Positions 34,098 through 42,817 of a DNA stretch of 64,000 nucleotides are shown here, one piece after another; the first letter of the stretch is position 1, and every line of letters begins with the position of its first letter. The notes below the pieces were generated by a model. The model was not told the origin of the DNA, ran no database searches, and saw only the letters and a program-made list of their open reading frames with translations. Location: NCBI RefSeq assembly GCF_000264495.1, contig NC_017954.1, positions 1,054,001-1,118,000 of the forward strand, given 5' to 3'. The position numbers were made by a program, and so were the translations under genes. The stretch comes from Thermogladius calderae 1633. GTDB taxonomy: Archaea; Thermoproteota; Thermoprotei_A; Sulfolobales; Desulfurococcaceae.

Positions 34098-36776
34098 TTG
34101 GAGGGGTCGCGGCTTCTAATGGAGTATGCCAAGGACAACCTCAGCGACGACGAAGTCCTGGGCATGCTGCTGCCTTTTGTGAGAGCCTGGTTTACTCGGA
34201 AGTACGGCAGGATGACCCCGCCGCAGAGGATGGCTATACCGTACATTATGCAGGGACGGAACGTCCTGATATCCTCGCCCACGGGGACGGGTAAGACACT
34301 CGCCGTCTTCCTCGGGATCATAAACAACCTGTACAAGGAGTACCTCGAGAAGGGGGGCCTCCCCGAGGGCATCGTAGTCGTTTACGTCAGCCCTCTCAGG
34401 GCCCTTAACAACGACATGAGGAGGAACATCTACGAGCCGGTCAAGGAGATAGTGGAGGAGGCGAGGAGGCAGGGAGTCGAGCTCCCGGAGATCAAGGTCG
34501 CCGTGAGGACGAGCGACTCTAAGCAGAGCGAGAAGCAGAGGATGCTGAGAGACCCGCCTCACATTCTAATAACCACCCCCGAGAGCCTGGCGCTCTCCTT
34601 GAATGCCCCCAAGTTCAGCGAGAGGCTGAAAAACGCTAGGGTCGTGGTGGTCGACGAGATACACGAGCTCGCCTCCAGTAAGCGCGGTAGCCACCTGAGC
34701 CTCAGTATAGAGAGGCTCGAGAACTTGACGGGCAGGGAGCTCCAGAGAATAGGGCTCAGCGCGACGATCGCCCCCTTAGAGGATGTAGCGTTGTTCCTCG
34801 TGGGATACAGGAACGGGGAGGAGCCCCGGGACTGTGTGGTCGTCGACGCGAGGTTCGCGAAGCCGATCGACATAAGGGTGATCGCCCCCGTCAAGGACCT
34901 GATACACACCCCGGCCGACGCCGTGAACGAGGCGATATACAAGTCCCTGATAGGGATGATCAAGAGGCACAAGACGACACTGGTGTTCACGAACACCAGG
35001 AGCGCCACGGAGAGAGTCGTGTACAAGCTCAGGAAACTCATGGAGAGCGAGAAGGTGGTAGACGTCGACGAGGTCGAGGCCCACCACAGTAGCCTCAGCA
35101 GAGACGTGAGGCTGGAGATCGAGGAGAAGCTGAAGAGCGGGGCCCTGAAGTGCGTCGTGAGCTCCACTTCTCTGGAGCTGGGGATAGACATCGGCCACAT
35201 AGACCTCGTGGTGCTCCTCAGTAGCCCTAAGAGCGTTACGAGGCTTTTGCAGAGGGTCGGCCGGGCGGGGCACCACATAAGAGAGGTGAGTAAGGGCAGG
35301 TTAATCGTGGTGGACAGGGACGACCTAGTCGAGTGCGCCGTCCTCGCAAAGGCGGCCATGGAGAGGAAGATCGACAAGATAAGGATACCCAGGAACCCGC
35401 TAGACGTCTTGGCCCAGCACGTAGTGGGGATGGCGCTCGAGAGGAAGTGGGGGCTCAGGGAGGCGTACGAGTTAGTCAGGAGGTCTTACAGCTTCCGCGA
35501 CCTCCCCTATGAGGACTTCGTGAGCGTCGTGAAGTACCTCGCGGGACAGCTCGGCGACTTCTACGAGTACAACAAGGTCTACTCGAAGATATGGCTCGAT
35601 GAAGAAGAGGGGGTGTTCGGGAAAAAGAAGAGTACGAGGATGATCTACTACCTCAACCTGGGCGTGATACCCGACGAGAGCAAGGCCCACGTCTTCACCA
35701 CCGAGGGCAAGTACGTGGGAGACCTGGAGGAGGCCTTCGTGGAGTACCTGGCGCCGGGAGACCTCTTCGTCCTGGGCGGTAGGGTCTACGAGTACCTCGG
35801 TAGCAAGGGGCTGAAGGTCCTGGTGAGGAGGGCGGACGGGGCTAGGCCTACCGTGCCCAGCTGGTTCAGTGAGATGCTCCCGCTGGCCTTCGACTCGGCC
35901 CTGCTCGTAGGCAGGTTCAGGCGGGCTGTAGCCGACAAGCTCGCGAGAGACGGCTTTGAGGAGGCGGTGAGATACGTCGCGAAGGAGTACAACCTCGACA
36001 AGGATGCTGCCAGGTCCATTGCGGAGTACGTCTGGGAGCAGTACAGCTACACCGGGGGCCTAATACCGAGCGACAAGCTGATCTTGATCGAGGTCTTCGA
36101 CGAGGAGGACAGGCGCAACGTTATAGTCCACAGCCTCTTCGGTAGGAGGGCCAACGACGCCCTGTCCAGGGCGTACGCGTACATCGTCTCGAAGACTGTA
36201 GGAGCCAACGTCAAGATCACGGTAACCGACAACGGCTTCATGCTGACTCTCCCGGGCCACCCCAGCGCGGACTGGGTGGGGCTCTTCAAGTCGATAAACC
36301 CCGACGAGCTCTACGACATCCTGGTCAGGGTCTTGAGGAGGACCGAGCTACTTAAGAGGAGGTTCAGGCACGTGGCTACGAGGTCGTTTATGCTCCTCAG
36401 GCGCTACAGGGACGTGGAGAGGAGTATCCAGAAGCTCCAGGTCAACGCCGAAGAGCTCCTCAAGGCTGTCGAGGAGATAGATAACTTCCCCGTCCTGAGA
36501 GAGACGTACAGGGAGATCCTGGAGGACTACATGCACATAGACGAGGCTAGGAAAGTCCTCGAGTGGGTGAGGGAGGGGGAGGTGGAGGTCAGGCTCTTCG
36601 GGCCTGTAGACGTGCCCAGCCCCTTCGCTCACTCGATAGTAGTACACGGCTACAGCGACGTAGTGCTCATGGAGGACATGAGGAGGATGCTCGCCATACT
36701 ATACGACCAGGTAATGGAGAAGCTGAGGAAGCTGGGTGTACAGCTTCAAGCTGGTGGAGTCGAGGAGGTCTCCTGA
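34098..36776 (+). CDS. lhr: Lhr-family DEAH-like helicase
   Basis: 892 residues, superfamily 2 helicase of the archaeal Lhr-core group, working in DNA repair or recombination. Motif I SSPTGTGKT at 59-67, motif II DEIHE, motif III GLSATIAP, motif VI LLQRVGRAGH. A winged-helix and Lhr-specific C-domain follow (about 430-880), without the large extra tail of bacterial Lhr. TTG 34098 coincides with a predicted transcription start from GTTTAAAT (about 34073); ATG 34119, just before the conserved part, is more likely the real start. The last 31 bases overlap the convergent gene. Confidence 0.93.
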   Translation: MEGSRLLMEYAKDNLSDDEVLGMLLPFVRAWFTRKYGRMTPPQRMAIPYIMQGRNVLISSPTGTGKTLAVFLGIINNLYKEYLEKGGLPEGIVVVYVSPLRALNNDMRRNIYEPVKEIVEEARRQGVELPEIKVAVRTSDSKQSEKQRMLRDPPHILITTPESLALSLNAPKFSERLKNARVVVVDEIHELASSKRGSHLSLSIERLENLTGRELQRIGLSATIAPLEDVALFLVGYRNGEEPRDCVVVDARFAKPIDIRVIAPVKDLIHTPADAVNEAIYKSLIGMIKRHKTTLVFTNTRSATERVVYKLRKLMESEKVVDVDEVEAHHSSLSRDVRLEIEEKLKSGALKCVVSSTSLELGIDIGHIDLVVLLSSPKSVTRLLQRVGRAGHHIREVSKGRLIVVDRDDLVECAVLAKAAMERKIDKIRIPRNPLDVLAQHVVGMALERKWGLREAYELVRRSYSFRDLPYEDFVSVVKYLAGQLGDFYEYNKVYSKIWLDEEEGVFGKKKSTRMIYYLNLGVIPDESKAHVFTTEGKYVGDLEEAFVEYLAPGDLFVLGGRVYEYLGSKGLKVLVRRADGARPTVPSWFSEMLPLAFDSALLVGRFRRAVADKLARDGFEEAVRYVAKEYNLDKDAARSIAEYVWEQYSYTGGLIPSDKLILIEVFDEEDRRNVIVHSLFGRRANDALSRAYAYIVSKTVGANVKITVTDNGFMLTLPGHPSADWVGLFKSINPDELYDILVRVLRRTELLKRRFRHVATRSFMLLRRYRDVERSIQKLQVNAEELLKAVEEIDNFPVLRETYREILEDYMHIDEARKVLEWVREGEVEVRLFGPVDVPSPFAHSIVVHGYSDVVLMEDMRRMLAILYDQVMEKLRKLGVQLQAGGVEEVS

Positions 36777-37501
36777 CCCTCCTCTAGCGACAGCACCTCC
36801 CGCAGCCTCTCTTTTGGAACCCCGAAGACGTTCTCGGCTATAACGGCTATGTAGTCGTCGCTGGGAGTCGACTTGGGGAATCCCAGCCTTATCGCTAGTG
36901 CTCTCTTGAAAGCCTCTTTAAAGGTCTTGTTCCTGATCTCACCCTTCTTTATGCCCTCCGCTATCCTCAGCGCGATGAAGAATCTGATGTAGCTCTTGAT
37001 CGTCTTCTCCTCCTCGCTCATGTTCTCGGAGACGACCTTGAACACCTTCGCGACCTCCTCCTCGCTCATGAAACCGAGTACGAACTTCACGAGAGGGAGC
37101 CTCAGCATTCTAGCCACCGTGTTACTGTCGACGACGTTTGTGGGGGAGACGCCCTTGAGTATGCTCTTCGCCTTCTCCTTGTCCCCGCTCATCAGGCTCG
37201 ACAAGGCCTCTTCAAGCGCCTCCTCGATGTAGAAGATCTTCTTCAAGACCTCCGGGTAGTCCCTGTCTATGTTGAGCCCGTACTTGGCTATCACGTAGAT
37301 GGTCGCCATCTCCTTGTCGTATATGTCGCTGGGGACAGACTTCCCCATTATTGGCTTCAAGCCGTGTCTCTCGTACTCCCTTCTCAACATCTCGACGGCG
37401 TCCGCCCTCCCTATGTTCTCGATGTTGTGTATGAACTTGCTCAGCAAGTAGACGGCCAGCTTGATCCTCTCCCTGTGGGGGCTAGACTCCACCCGTGACA
37501 C
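36746..37501 (-). CDS. Conserved crenarchaeal protein, probably DUF2192
   Basis: 251 residues, soluble and almost all helical (KLAVYLLSKFIHNIENIGRADAVEMLRR start). I believe it matches the crenarchaeal DUF2192 family, whose function is unknown, but cannot confirm this here. Last gene of a four-gene minus-strand operon led by an HTH protein. It starts with GTG inside the end of the 37482 gene. Confidence 0.72.
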   Translation of the reverse strand: MSRVESSPHRERIKLAVYLLSKFIHNIENIGRADAVEMLRREYERHGLKPIMGKSVPSDIYDKEMATIYVIAKYGLNIDRDYPEVLKKIFYIEEALEEALSSLMSGDKEKAKSILKGVSPTNVVDSNTVARMLRLPLVKFVLGFMSEEEVAKVFKVVSENMSEEEKTIKSYIRFFIALRIAEGIKKGEIRNKTFKEAFKRALAIRLGFPKSTPSDDYIAVIAENVFGVPKERLREVLSLEEGQETSSTPPA

Positions 37502-37757
37502 CCCTACACTCCAAGACCTTCTGGAGGACTCTCTTCAACCCTATGTCCAGGCTCACTGCACCAGAGTACACTCTAATAGTGTTTTTCCTAATATTGATTA
37601 CAACCTTAACAACTTTTTCCTCCCTGACACGGAAGAACAAGTTTATCTTGGACGACTTGATCTCGACCCCCGCGAGCTCCGTGTGCCCGAGTCTCCTCTT
37701 CAGGTATCTCACTCCCGCGTCGACCAGGCCCTCAACAAGCTCTTTCGAGGGGGGCAC
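37482..37757 (-). CDS. Hypothetical protein
   Basis: 91 residues, alpha/beta, rich in Lys and Val (KSSKINLFFRVREEKVVKVVINIRKN). Unknown family. GTG start with AGGTGA 7 bases upstream. It overlaps the next gene by 20 bases and follows the 37770 gene by 12, so it is coupled in the operon. Confidence 0.65.
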   Translation of the reverse strand: MPPSKELVEGLVDAGVRYLKRRLGHTELAGVEIKSSKINLFFRVREEKVVKVVINIRKNTIRVYSGAVSLDIGLKRVLQKVLECRGVTGGV

Positions 37758-37769
37758 GCGTGGTCACCT

Positions 37770-38159
37770 CTACCTCCAGCCCTCTCTAAGCCTGACGAGC
37801 CCGAGCGTCTCGCACGCCTCGACTAGCCACCCTGCGTACAGGAACGACACGTAGTCGCAGGCCTGGTTGTCGGGTACTACCACACCCTTGCTGAGCCTCA
37901 TCGCCTCGGAGGCCAGTCTACAGTCCAGCCTGGGGGCGATCTTCCTCTTCAACGCGTCGATCACCTCCAGAAGGCTCCTCCGCTCCTCGAAGAGCCGCAT
38001 AGCGTACTCCATGTCCTCCCTCGTTAAAGTGTAGTCCTCGGGCTTAAGACCCCTCTCCTTCGCGAGCTCGACGTACCTGAGAAGGGTCTCGTAGTCGCCT
38101 ACGACCCTCCCAGTGGCTAGTAAGGGCCTCCTCTCATCACTCCCCTGCGACCGACTCAA
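37770..38159 (-). CDS. Hypothetical protein
   Basis: 129 residues, helical, with three cysteines (RLDCRLAS, DNQACDY, EACETLG). No family recognised. TTG start within the last 23 bases of the HTH gene, which points to coupled translation. Confidence 0.65.
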   Translation of the reverse strand: MSRSQGSDERRPLLATGRVVGDYETLLRYVELAKERGLKPEDYTLTREDMEYAMRLFEERRSLLEVIDALKRKIAPRLDCRLASEAMRLSKGVVVPDNQACDYVSFLYAGWLVEACETLGLVRLREGWR

Positions 38160-38460
38160 CTATCCTCTCTCTCGCCTTCTCCCTCAGTCTCGGGTCGTCA
38201 ATCATAGTGATCAAGGTCTTAACCGAGCTTAATATGTCTTCTATCAGCACCTCGTAGACCCTCTCCTTCTCGTAGGGGGCCAGTATGCTCAGGGCCCTGG
38301 ATATCACCTCGTCGTCGGGGTACGCCCTCCTGTAAACGTACTTCCGGACAGCGGTCGGGGAGACGCCTAGCTCGGAGGCCAGCTGCTTTATACTCCTAGA
38401 TGATAGGAGGACGTCGATTATCTTCAGCCTCGCCTCCCTGCTGACCCAGTGGAAACTCAT
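38137..38460 (-). CDS. Helix-turn-helix DNA-binding protein
   Basis: 107 residues. A clear HTH (SIKQLASELGVSPTAVRKYV, about 22-41) sits in the N-terminal half; the C-terminal half is helical and probably dimerises. First gene of the operon with 37770, 37482 and 36746, so it may regulate its own operon or the divergent gene at 38545. ATG follows a TATA box (TATTTATG) by about 38 bases. Confidence 0.82.
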   Translation of the reverse strand: MSFHWVSREARLKIIDVLLSSRSIKQLASELGVSPTAVRKYVYRRAYPDDEVISRALSILAPYEKERVYEVLIEDILSSVKTLITMIDDPRLREKARERIVESVAGE

Positions 38461-38497
38461 GGTTCTTCATCACAATAATAAACCCAGTTCAGGGTAA

Positions 38498-38505
38498 CAT
38501 AAATA
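38498..38505. promoter_or_regulatory. Shared divergent A/T promoter element
   Basis: CATAAATA on the plus strand, TATTTATG on the minus strand, centred in the 84-base gap between divergent genes. By spacing it could serve the HTH operon (start near 38476) and the 38545 gene (start near 38528), so the two may exclude each other. Confidence 0.4.
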
Positions 38506-38544
38506 CCTTGAAGCTTTCGCCACGAAAGTGCAGGGTGTAGTGTT

Positions 38545-39474
38545 TTGAGGAACAAGGCAGTGGTTTATGATGGCTCCCTAGCTTACGCTGACCTACCGGC
38601 AGTAGTCCTGAATAGGGGTATGGTGCTAGTCAAGAACAGTATGGCCTACGTGGGATTCCAAGACGAGGAGCTACTAGAGGGGCGCGAGCCAGTAATCCTC
38701 CCGAGGTTACTGGGCTCTGTTTGCGCCGGCCGGGTGATCGAGTCGCCCGAGCAACCCTACTTAACGGGGAAGTTCGTAGTAACAAACCCGCTCGTAAGCG
38801 GGTCCAGGAGCGTCCTCGACGTGGACGGCTGCCTCTCGACGTACTTCCAGGTCGACCCCAAGAGGGTCTACGGCACCTACCCTACCGTAGAGCCGGTCAA
38901 CTTGCTCGAGCCCTACGCTTCCCACGCCCTAGAGCTCGCTGGCGAGTCGGAGGGGAACACGCTCGTCTTAGGCTGCAACATCGTCGGGCTCATGACAGCG
39001 ACCGCCCTGAGGGACAGGGGGTTCGAGCCGTACTTGCTGTGCGAGAAGTCCCTTGCTCAGGCCAAGAGGTTGGGTCTGAGAGTCTTCAGGAATGTCGGCG
39101 ACCTGCCAGTCGACCTGGAGACGCTCGTGGTAGTAGAGGTCACGCCGGCTTTGTGGGACTTAGCCGACAGGAGCCCGTTGAGGAGGCTCGTTGTCTCGGG
39201 TTTCTCGGGTACGAGGAGCCTGCGCCTAGGCCTGTCGAGAGAGCTGGTGGTCGTCTACCTCGACACCGCAACCCCCGCTTCAAGCGGGGGGGCCAGGAGG
39301 CTGGCCGAGAAGGCCTTGGGTCTAGTCAAAGTCTTCAACGTGAAGAGCGTCGAGGATGCTGTAGGCTTCCTCCCGCCGAGGGGCCTCGGCACGATACTGA
39401 GGCTCTCCGGGCCTGGTGAAAAGAGCGAGGCCGGTGGCGAGCAGGGCGGGGGTGCGAGCTCTACTCGTTCTTGA
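38545..39474 (+). CDS. Degenerate medium-chain dehydrogenase (MDR) relative without zinc ligands
   Basis: 309 residues laid out like a zinc alcohol dehydrogenase: an N-terminal GroES-like part (ILPRLLGSVCAGRVIES stands where GHExxGxV belongs), then a cofactor domain (NTLVLGCNIVGLMTATAL replaces the GxGxxG loop). The catalytic Cys, His and Glu and the four structural cysteines are all missing, and the Rossmann glycines are partly lost. A non-catalytic or new-function protein is likely. TTG start. The gene has a Gly/Ser-rich tail, and its 3' end overlaps the convergent aminotransferase by 14 bases. Confidence 0.7.
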   Translation: MRNKAVVYDGSLAYADLPAVVLNRGMVLVKNSMAYVGFQDEELLEGREPVILPRLLGSVCAGRVIESPEQPYLTGKFVVTNPLVSGSRSVLDVDGCLSTYFQVDPKRVYGTYPTVEPVNLLEPYASHALELAGESEGNTLVLGCNIVGLMTATALRDRGFEPYLLCEKSLAQAKRLGLRVFRNVGDLPVDLETLVVVEVTPALWDLADRSPLRRLVVSGFSGTRSLRLGLSRELVVVYLDTATPASSGGARRLAEKALGLVKVFNVKSVEDAVGFLPPRGLGTILRLSGPGEKSEAGGEQGGGASSTRS

Positions 39475-40675
39475 TTAAAGCAGACAGCCTCCTCACGCCC
39501 TCGTATATCTCGTCGAACGTCGGGTAGCTGAAGTTGATCCTCATCGTGTTGTGCCCGGTGCCATCCACGAAGAAGCTGGCTCCCGGCACGTAGGCGATCT
39601 TGTACTTGGTGATCGCGACCTCGAGGAGCTTGGTTGTGTTGAAGCCCTCTTTGTCGACCTTCACGAATATGAAGAGGCCGCCGATGGGCTTCGTGTAGTC
39701 TACGTAGTCCGGCAGGTAGTCCTCCATAGCCGAGAGCATGGCGTCCCTCTTCGACTTGTAGTAGGGTGTGGCGACCTTCACCATCCTATCGATCAAACCC
39801 TTCTTCACCGCTTCAGCCACTATGAACTGCGTGAGGGTCGGGCTGTGCAGGTCCAGGTACTGCTTGACCAGCTCGAACTTCCTCGTGAGGTCGTCTATCG
39901 CGGCGATCCAGCCTATCCTCAGCCCTGGAGCCAGCACCTTGCTCACGGTGCTCAAGTAGATGACCCTGCCGTACTTGTCGATGGCCTTCAGGGGTGTCGT
40001 GTCTGCGCCGTCCTCGTATATTATGTAGCTGTAGGGGTCGTCCTCGACCACCATCACATCGTACTCCTCTGCTAACTCGATGATGTGCTTCTTCCTGTCG
40101 AGCGTGAGGGAGGTGCCTGCGGGGTTGTGGCCCACGGGTATGGTGTATATGAACTTCACCCTCTCACCGCTGTTCTTAAGCGACCTAAGCTTCTCCTCCA
40201 GCTTGTGCGTGTCCATACCGTGCTCGTCCATCTCGACCCCCACCAGCTTGGCACCGGCTATCTTGAAAGCCCCTATTGCAGCGAGGTAGGATGGGTTCTC
40301 CGTTACGACGACGTCGCCTGGGTCTATCATGCCCCTGGCCACGATGTCCAGGGCCTGCTGGCTCCCTGTCGTTATGATGAGGTCCTCCGCGTCTGTCTGG
40401 ATCCCCTTCGTCCTCCTCATGAAGTCCGAGAGTGTCTCCCTCAGCTCGATCAAGCCCTTCGTCTCGCTGTACTGGAGAGCGTCGTCGCCGTACTTCAGTA
40501 TGACCTCTCTCGCTATGTCGGCCAGCTCGCTTTTGGGGAAGAGCTTCGGGTCTGGTATACCCCCAGCGAAGCTTATCACGTCCTTCCTGTGCTTTATGAT
40601 CGCCAGCAACTCCCTGATGTCCGAGGCCTTAATACCGACGGCCAGCCTACTATAAAACTTGTCGTAAGCGGGCAT
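39461..40675 (-). CDS. PLP-dependent aminotransferase (class I/II, LysN/aromatic type)
   Basis: 404 residues, fold type I. The PLP lysine is in STVSKVLAPGLRIGW; the substrate/cofactor residues TGSQQALD, NPSY, and the VEDDPYS aspartate are in place. It is closest in look to archaeal 2-aminoadipate/aromatic aminotransferases of the MocR-like branch. It could supply the 2-oxo acids used by IorAB, or act in lysine synthesis; sequence does not decide. ATG 40675 follows GTG 40678. Confidence 0.9.
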   Translation of the reverse strand: MPAYDKFYSRLAVGIKASDIRELLAIIKHRKDVISFAGGIPDPKLFPKSELADIAREVILKYGDDALQYSETKGLIELRETLSDFMRRTKGIQTDAEDLIITTGSQQALDIVARGMIDPGDVVVTENPSYLAAIGAFKIAGAKLVGVEMDEHGMDTHKLEEKLRSLKNSGERVKFIYTIPVGHNPAGTSLTLDRKKHIIELAEEYDVMVVEDDPYSYIIYEDGADTTPLKAIDKYGRVIYLSTVSKVLAPGLRIGWIAAIDDLTRKFELVKQYLDLHSPTLTQFIVAEAVKKGLIDRMVKVATPYYKSKRDAMLSAMEDYLPDYVDYTKPIGGLFIFVKVDKEGFNTTKLLEVAITKYKIAYVPGASFFVDGTGHNTMRINFSYPTFDEIYEGVRRLSALIKNE

Positions 40676-40705
40676 CACAGAGCCCGATTAACAGATATCC
40701 AGATC

Positions 40706-40716
40706 ATATATTAAAA
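40706..40716 (-). promoter_or_regulatory. TATA box of the aminotransferase gene
   Basis: TTTTAATATAT on the minus strand, predicting transcription from about 40685 and a leader of about 10 bases. In the same A/T-rich 130-base gap, TTTTTAAAG at 40767-40775 on the plus strand suits the radical SAM gene at 40807. Confidence 0.55.
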
Positions 40717-40806
40717 ACTTTACCCCCCAAAGTGTGTATATATAATACTTACTCGTTTATACCTACTTTTTAAAGACTGAGTGTAGAATCACAATATAAA
40801 GCCGCG

Positions 40807-42387
40807 GTGTTAAAGCTGGTCGAGTTAAACAGGGTGTTGAAAAACCCTCTCAGGGTCAACGCGAGAGTCGCGTACGTCTACCCCGGTAAGTACGAGGTCA
40901 TGACGTCTAGTCTAGCCCACGACATCGTATACATGTACGTCAACAGAAGAGACGACGTGTATCTCGAGAGGTTCACCGCGGACAGGGGGGAGGCCGGGTA
41001 CAGGAGTATAGAGACGGGTAGTCCACTGAGAGACTTCGACGCGGTGTTTACCACGCTACACTACGAGCTGGACGTCGTCGAGCTCGTCGAGGTCTTGGAG
41101 TCCTCGGGTGTGCCGGCAAAGCGGGAGGATAGAGAGATACCCGTGATCGCGGGCGGGCCTGTTGTCATGGCCAACCCAGCTCCGTACACGAGGATAGTCG
41201 ACGCATTCGTGGTGGGCGAGGTCGAGGCCACGATCGACAGGGTCGTTGACGCTGTCTCCGCTAGGGCTGGCGAGAGGAAGAAGGCCGTCCTCGAGGAGTT
41301 GTCCCAGCTCGACTTCGTCTACGTCCCGGGCCTCAACGAGGGGGCGGTGCGTAGGTACGCACCAAGCCTAGACGACGTCGAGTACCCTGTGAGGCAGGTC
41401 TTCGACCCCGACAGGCAGCCGGCCTTCGGCCTCGGGTTCAAACTCGAGCTGTCCCGGGGGTGCTTGTTCCACTGCTCTTTCTGCATGGAGTCCAGGCTCT
41501 TCCAGCCCTTCAGGCACAGGTCTCTCCAGAAGGTTGTCGAGCTCGTCGAGAAGGGGCTCGAGTACAACGGGCTCGAGAGAGTGGTGTTGTACGCTCTCTC
41601 ATTCCCTGTGACGAGAGAAGACGTGAAAGTACTGGAGTACCTGTCTGGGAAAGGTGTAAGGGCTGTTCTACCCTCTCTCAGGCTCGAGAAGCTCGACGAT
41701 GAAGTCCTGGAGTTGATAAGGCAGGTAGGGCAGAGAGAGCTCACCCTAGCCCCGGAGTCCTTCAGTGTTCTCGCCCAGAGAGTCCTGATGAAGTACCCCG
41801 GGCTCGTGGAATTGGCTAAACACAAGGTCGCGTCGGTCGTAAGAGCCGGTTTCGACGTTAAGCTCTACTTGATATACGGGGTCAAGGGGACGGGGGTCGA
41901 GGATGTGCTGGAGACTGTGAGAGCCGCCAGAGAGCTCGCGGGCACGGCAAAGGAGCGGGGGAGGAGGCTCGTCTTGTCTTTCAATCCGCTCATACCCAAA
42001 GCTAGGACACCGTTCGCCTACATCGGTATGATGGGCTCGGACAGGCTCTCGAGGCTGGAGAAGTTGATAGACAGGGAGTTAAGGGGGTTCGCTAGGATTA
42101 GGGAGTTCAACGTGAAGACCTCGTTTGTCCAGGCGTCTATCTCGCTGGGCGGTGAGCAGGTCGCCGACTTAGTACTGGAGTGGTCGTTGAGAGGCGGGGG
42201 CTACGCGAACTGGTTGAAGTTGGCGAGAGATAAGGGTGTAGACCTGCGCTACGTCTACGACGGGCTTGACCCCGAGTCGGAGCCGCCCTGGTCCAGGATA
42301 GTCGTGGACAGGCTGGAGGAGAAGGTGTTGAGGGCCCAGGTCGAGGCTATTAAACACCTCGTTGGGTCAGTGGGTGAAAAAGAGTAG
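40807..42387 (+). CDS. B12-binding-like radical SAM protein
   Basis: 526 residues. The N-terminal ~200 residues form a Rossmann-type domain of the B12-binding radical SAM group (GPVVMANPAPYTRIVDAFVVGEVE segment). The cluster motif is RGCLFHCSFC with Cys219, Cys223 and Cys226, followed by a TIM-barrel radical SAM domain (TLAPESFS, LSFNPLIPKARTPF). No cobalamin DxHxxG motif is visible, so it may not bind B12. Substrate unknown. GTG start about 10 bases from the predicted transcript start. Confidence 0.85.
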   Translation: MLKLVELNRVLKNPLRVNARVAYVYPGKYEVMTSSLAHDIVYMYVNRRDDVYLERFTADRGEAGYRSIETGSPLRDFDAVFTTLHYELDVVELVEVLESSGVPAKREDREIPVIAGGPVVMANPAPYTRIVDAFVVGEVEATIDRVVDAVSARAGERKKAVLEELSQLDFVYVPGLNEGAVRRYAPSLDDVEYPVRQVFDPDRQPAFGLGFKLELSRGCLFHCSFCMESRLFQPFRHRSLQKVVELVEKGLEYNGLERVVLYALSFPVTREDVKVLEYLSGKGVRAVLPSLRLEKLDDEVLELIRQVGQRELTLAPESFSVLAQRVLMKYPGLVELAKHKVASVVRAGFDVKLYLIYGVKGTGVEDVLETVRAARELAGTAKERGRRLVLSFNPLIPKARTPFAYIGMMGSDRLSRLEKLIDRELRGFARIREFNVKTSFVQASISLGGEQVADLVLEWSLRGGGYANWLKLARDKGVDLRYVYDGLDPESEPPWSRIVVDRLEEKVLRAQVEAIKHLVGSVGEKE

Positions 42388-42400
42388 GGGCTCTACAGTG

Positions 42401-42817
42401 CTACTTTACTACCGGCCTGTACGAGACCAGGTAGTATATGAGCCCCGACTCCCCGTCCTCGTTTACCCTCCTTAGTACAGGCTCGAGTAGCATACCCGTC
42501 TTCAACTCGCTCACGTCTACGTCTGTTATCCTGGTCAACAGCCTCGCCTTCGACTCCGTTGTCTCCACAATACCTATCACGACCGGCCTCTTGTCCTCGA
42601 ACCCCTCGGCGGCGCTGTAGATCACCGTGTAGGTCAACAGGACTGCCCTCTCGTTCAGTAGCTCCACCTCCTCCACTCTCGTTGAACCACAGAGCCGGCA
42701 CCTGTCGTTGTAGGGGTAGACAACGCGGCCGCAGTCCAGGCACTTCGCGGCTTTCAACCTGTAGTAGGTCTGCCTTTCACGCCAATACCTGGGTATAGAG
42801 AACCTCAAGCCGGTCAC
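42401..42817 (-). CDS. DUF35 zinc-ribbon OB-fold protein
   Basis: 138 residues. A zinc ribbon with Cys26, 29, 40 and 43 is followed by an OB fold. In archaea DUF35 proteins bridge acetoacetyl-CoA thiolase and HMG-CoA synthase so that the intermediate is passed between active sites. The gene starts at the GTGA overlap with the HMG-CoA synthase stop. Confidence 0.92.
   Translation of the reverse strand: MTGLRFSIPRYWRERQTYYRLKAAKCLDCGRVVYPYNDRCRLCGSTRVEEVELLNERAVLLTYTVIYSAAEGFEDKRPVVIGIVETTESKARLLTRITDVDVSELKTGMLLEPVLRRVNEDGESGLIYYLVSYRPVVK

Noticed and set aside
38446-38472. C/D box RNA at GTGATGA before the HTH gene
   Set aside because: No D box at a usable distance; the motif lies in the leader next to the ATG.
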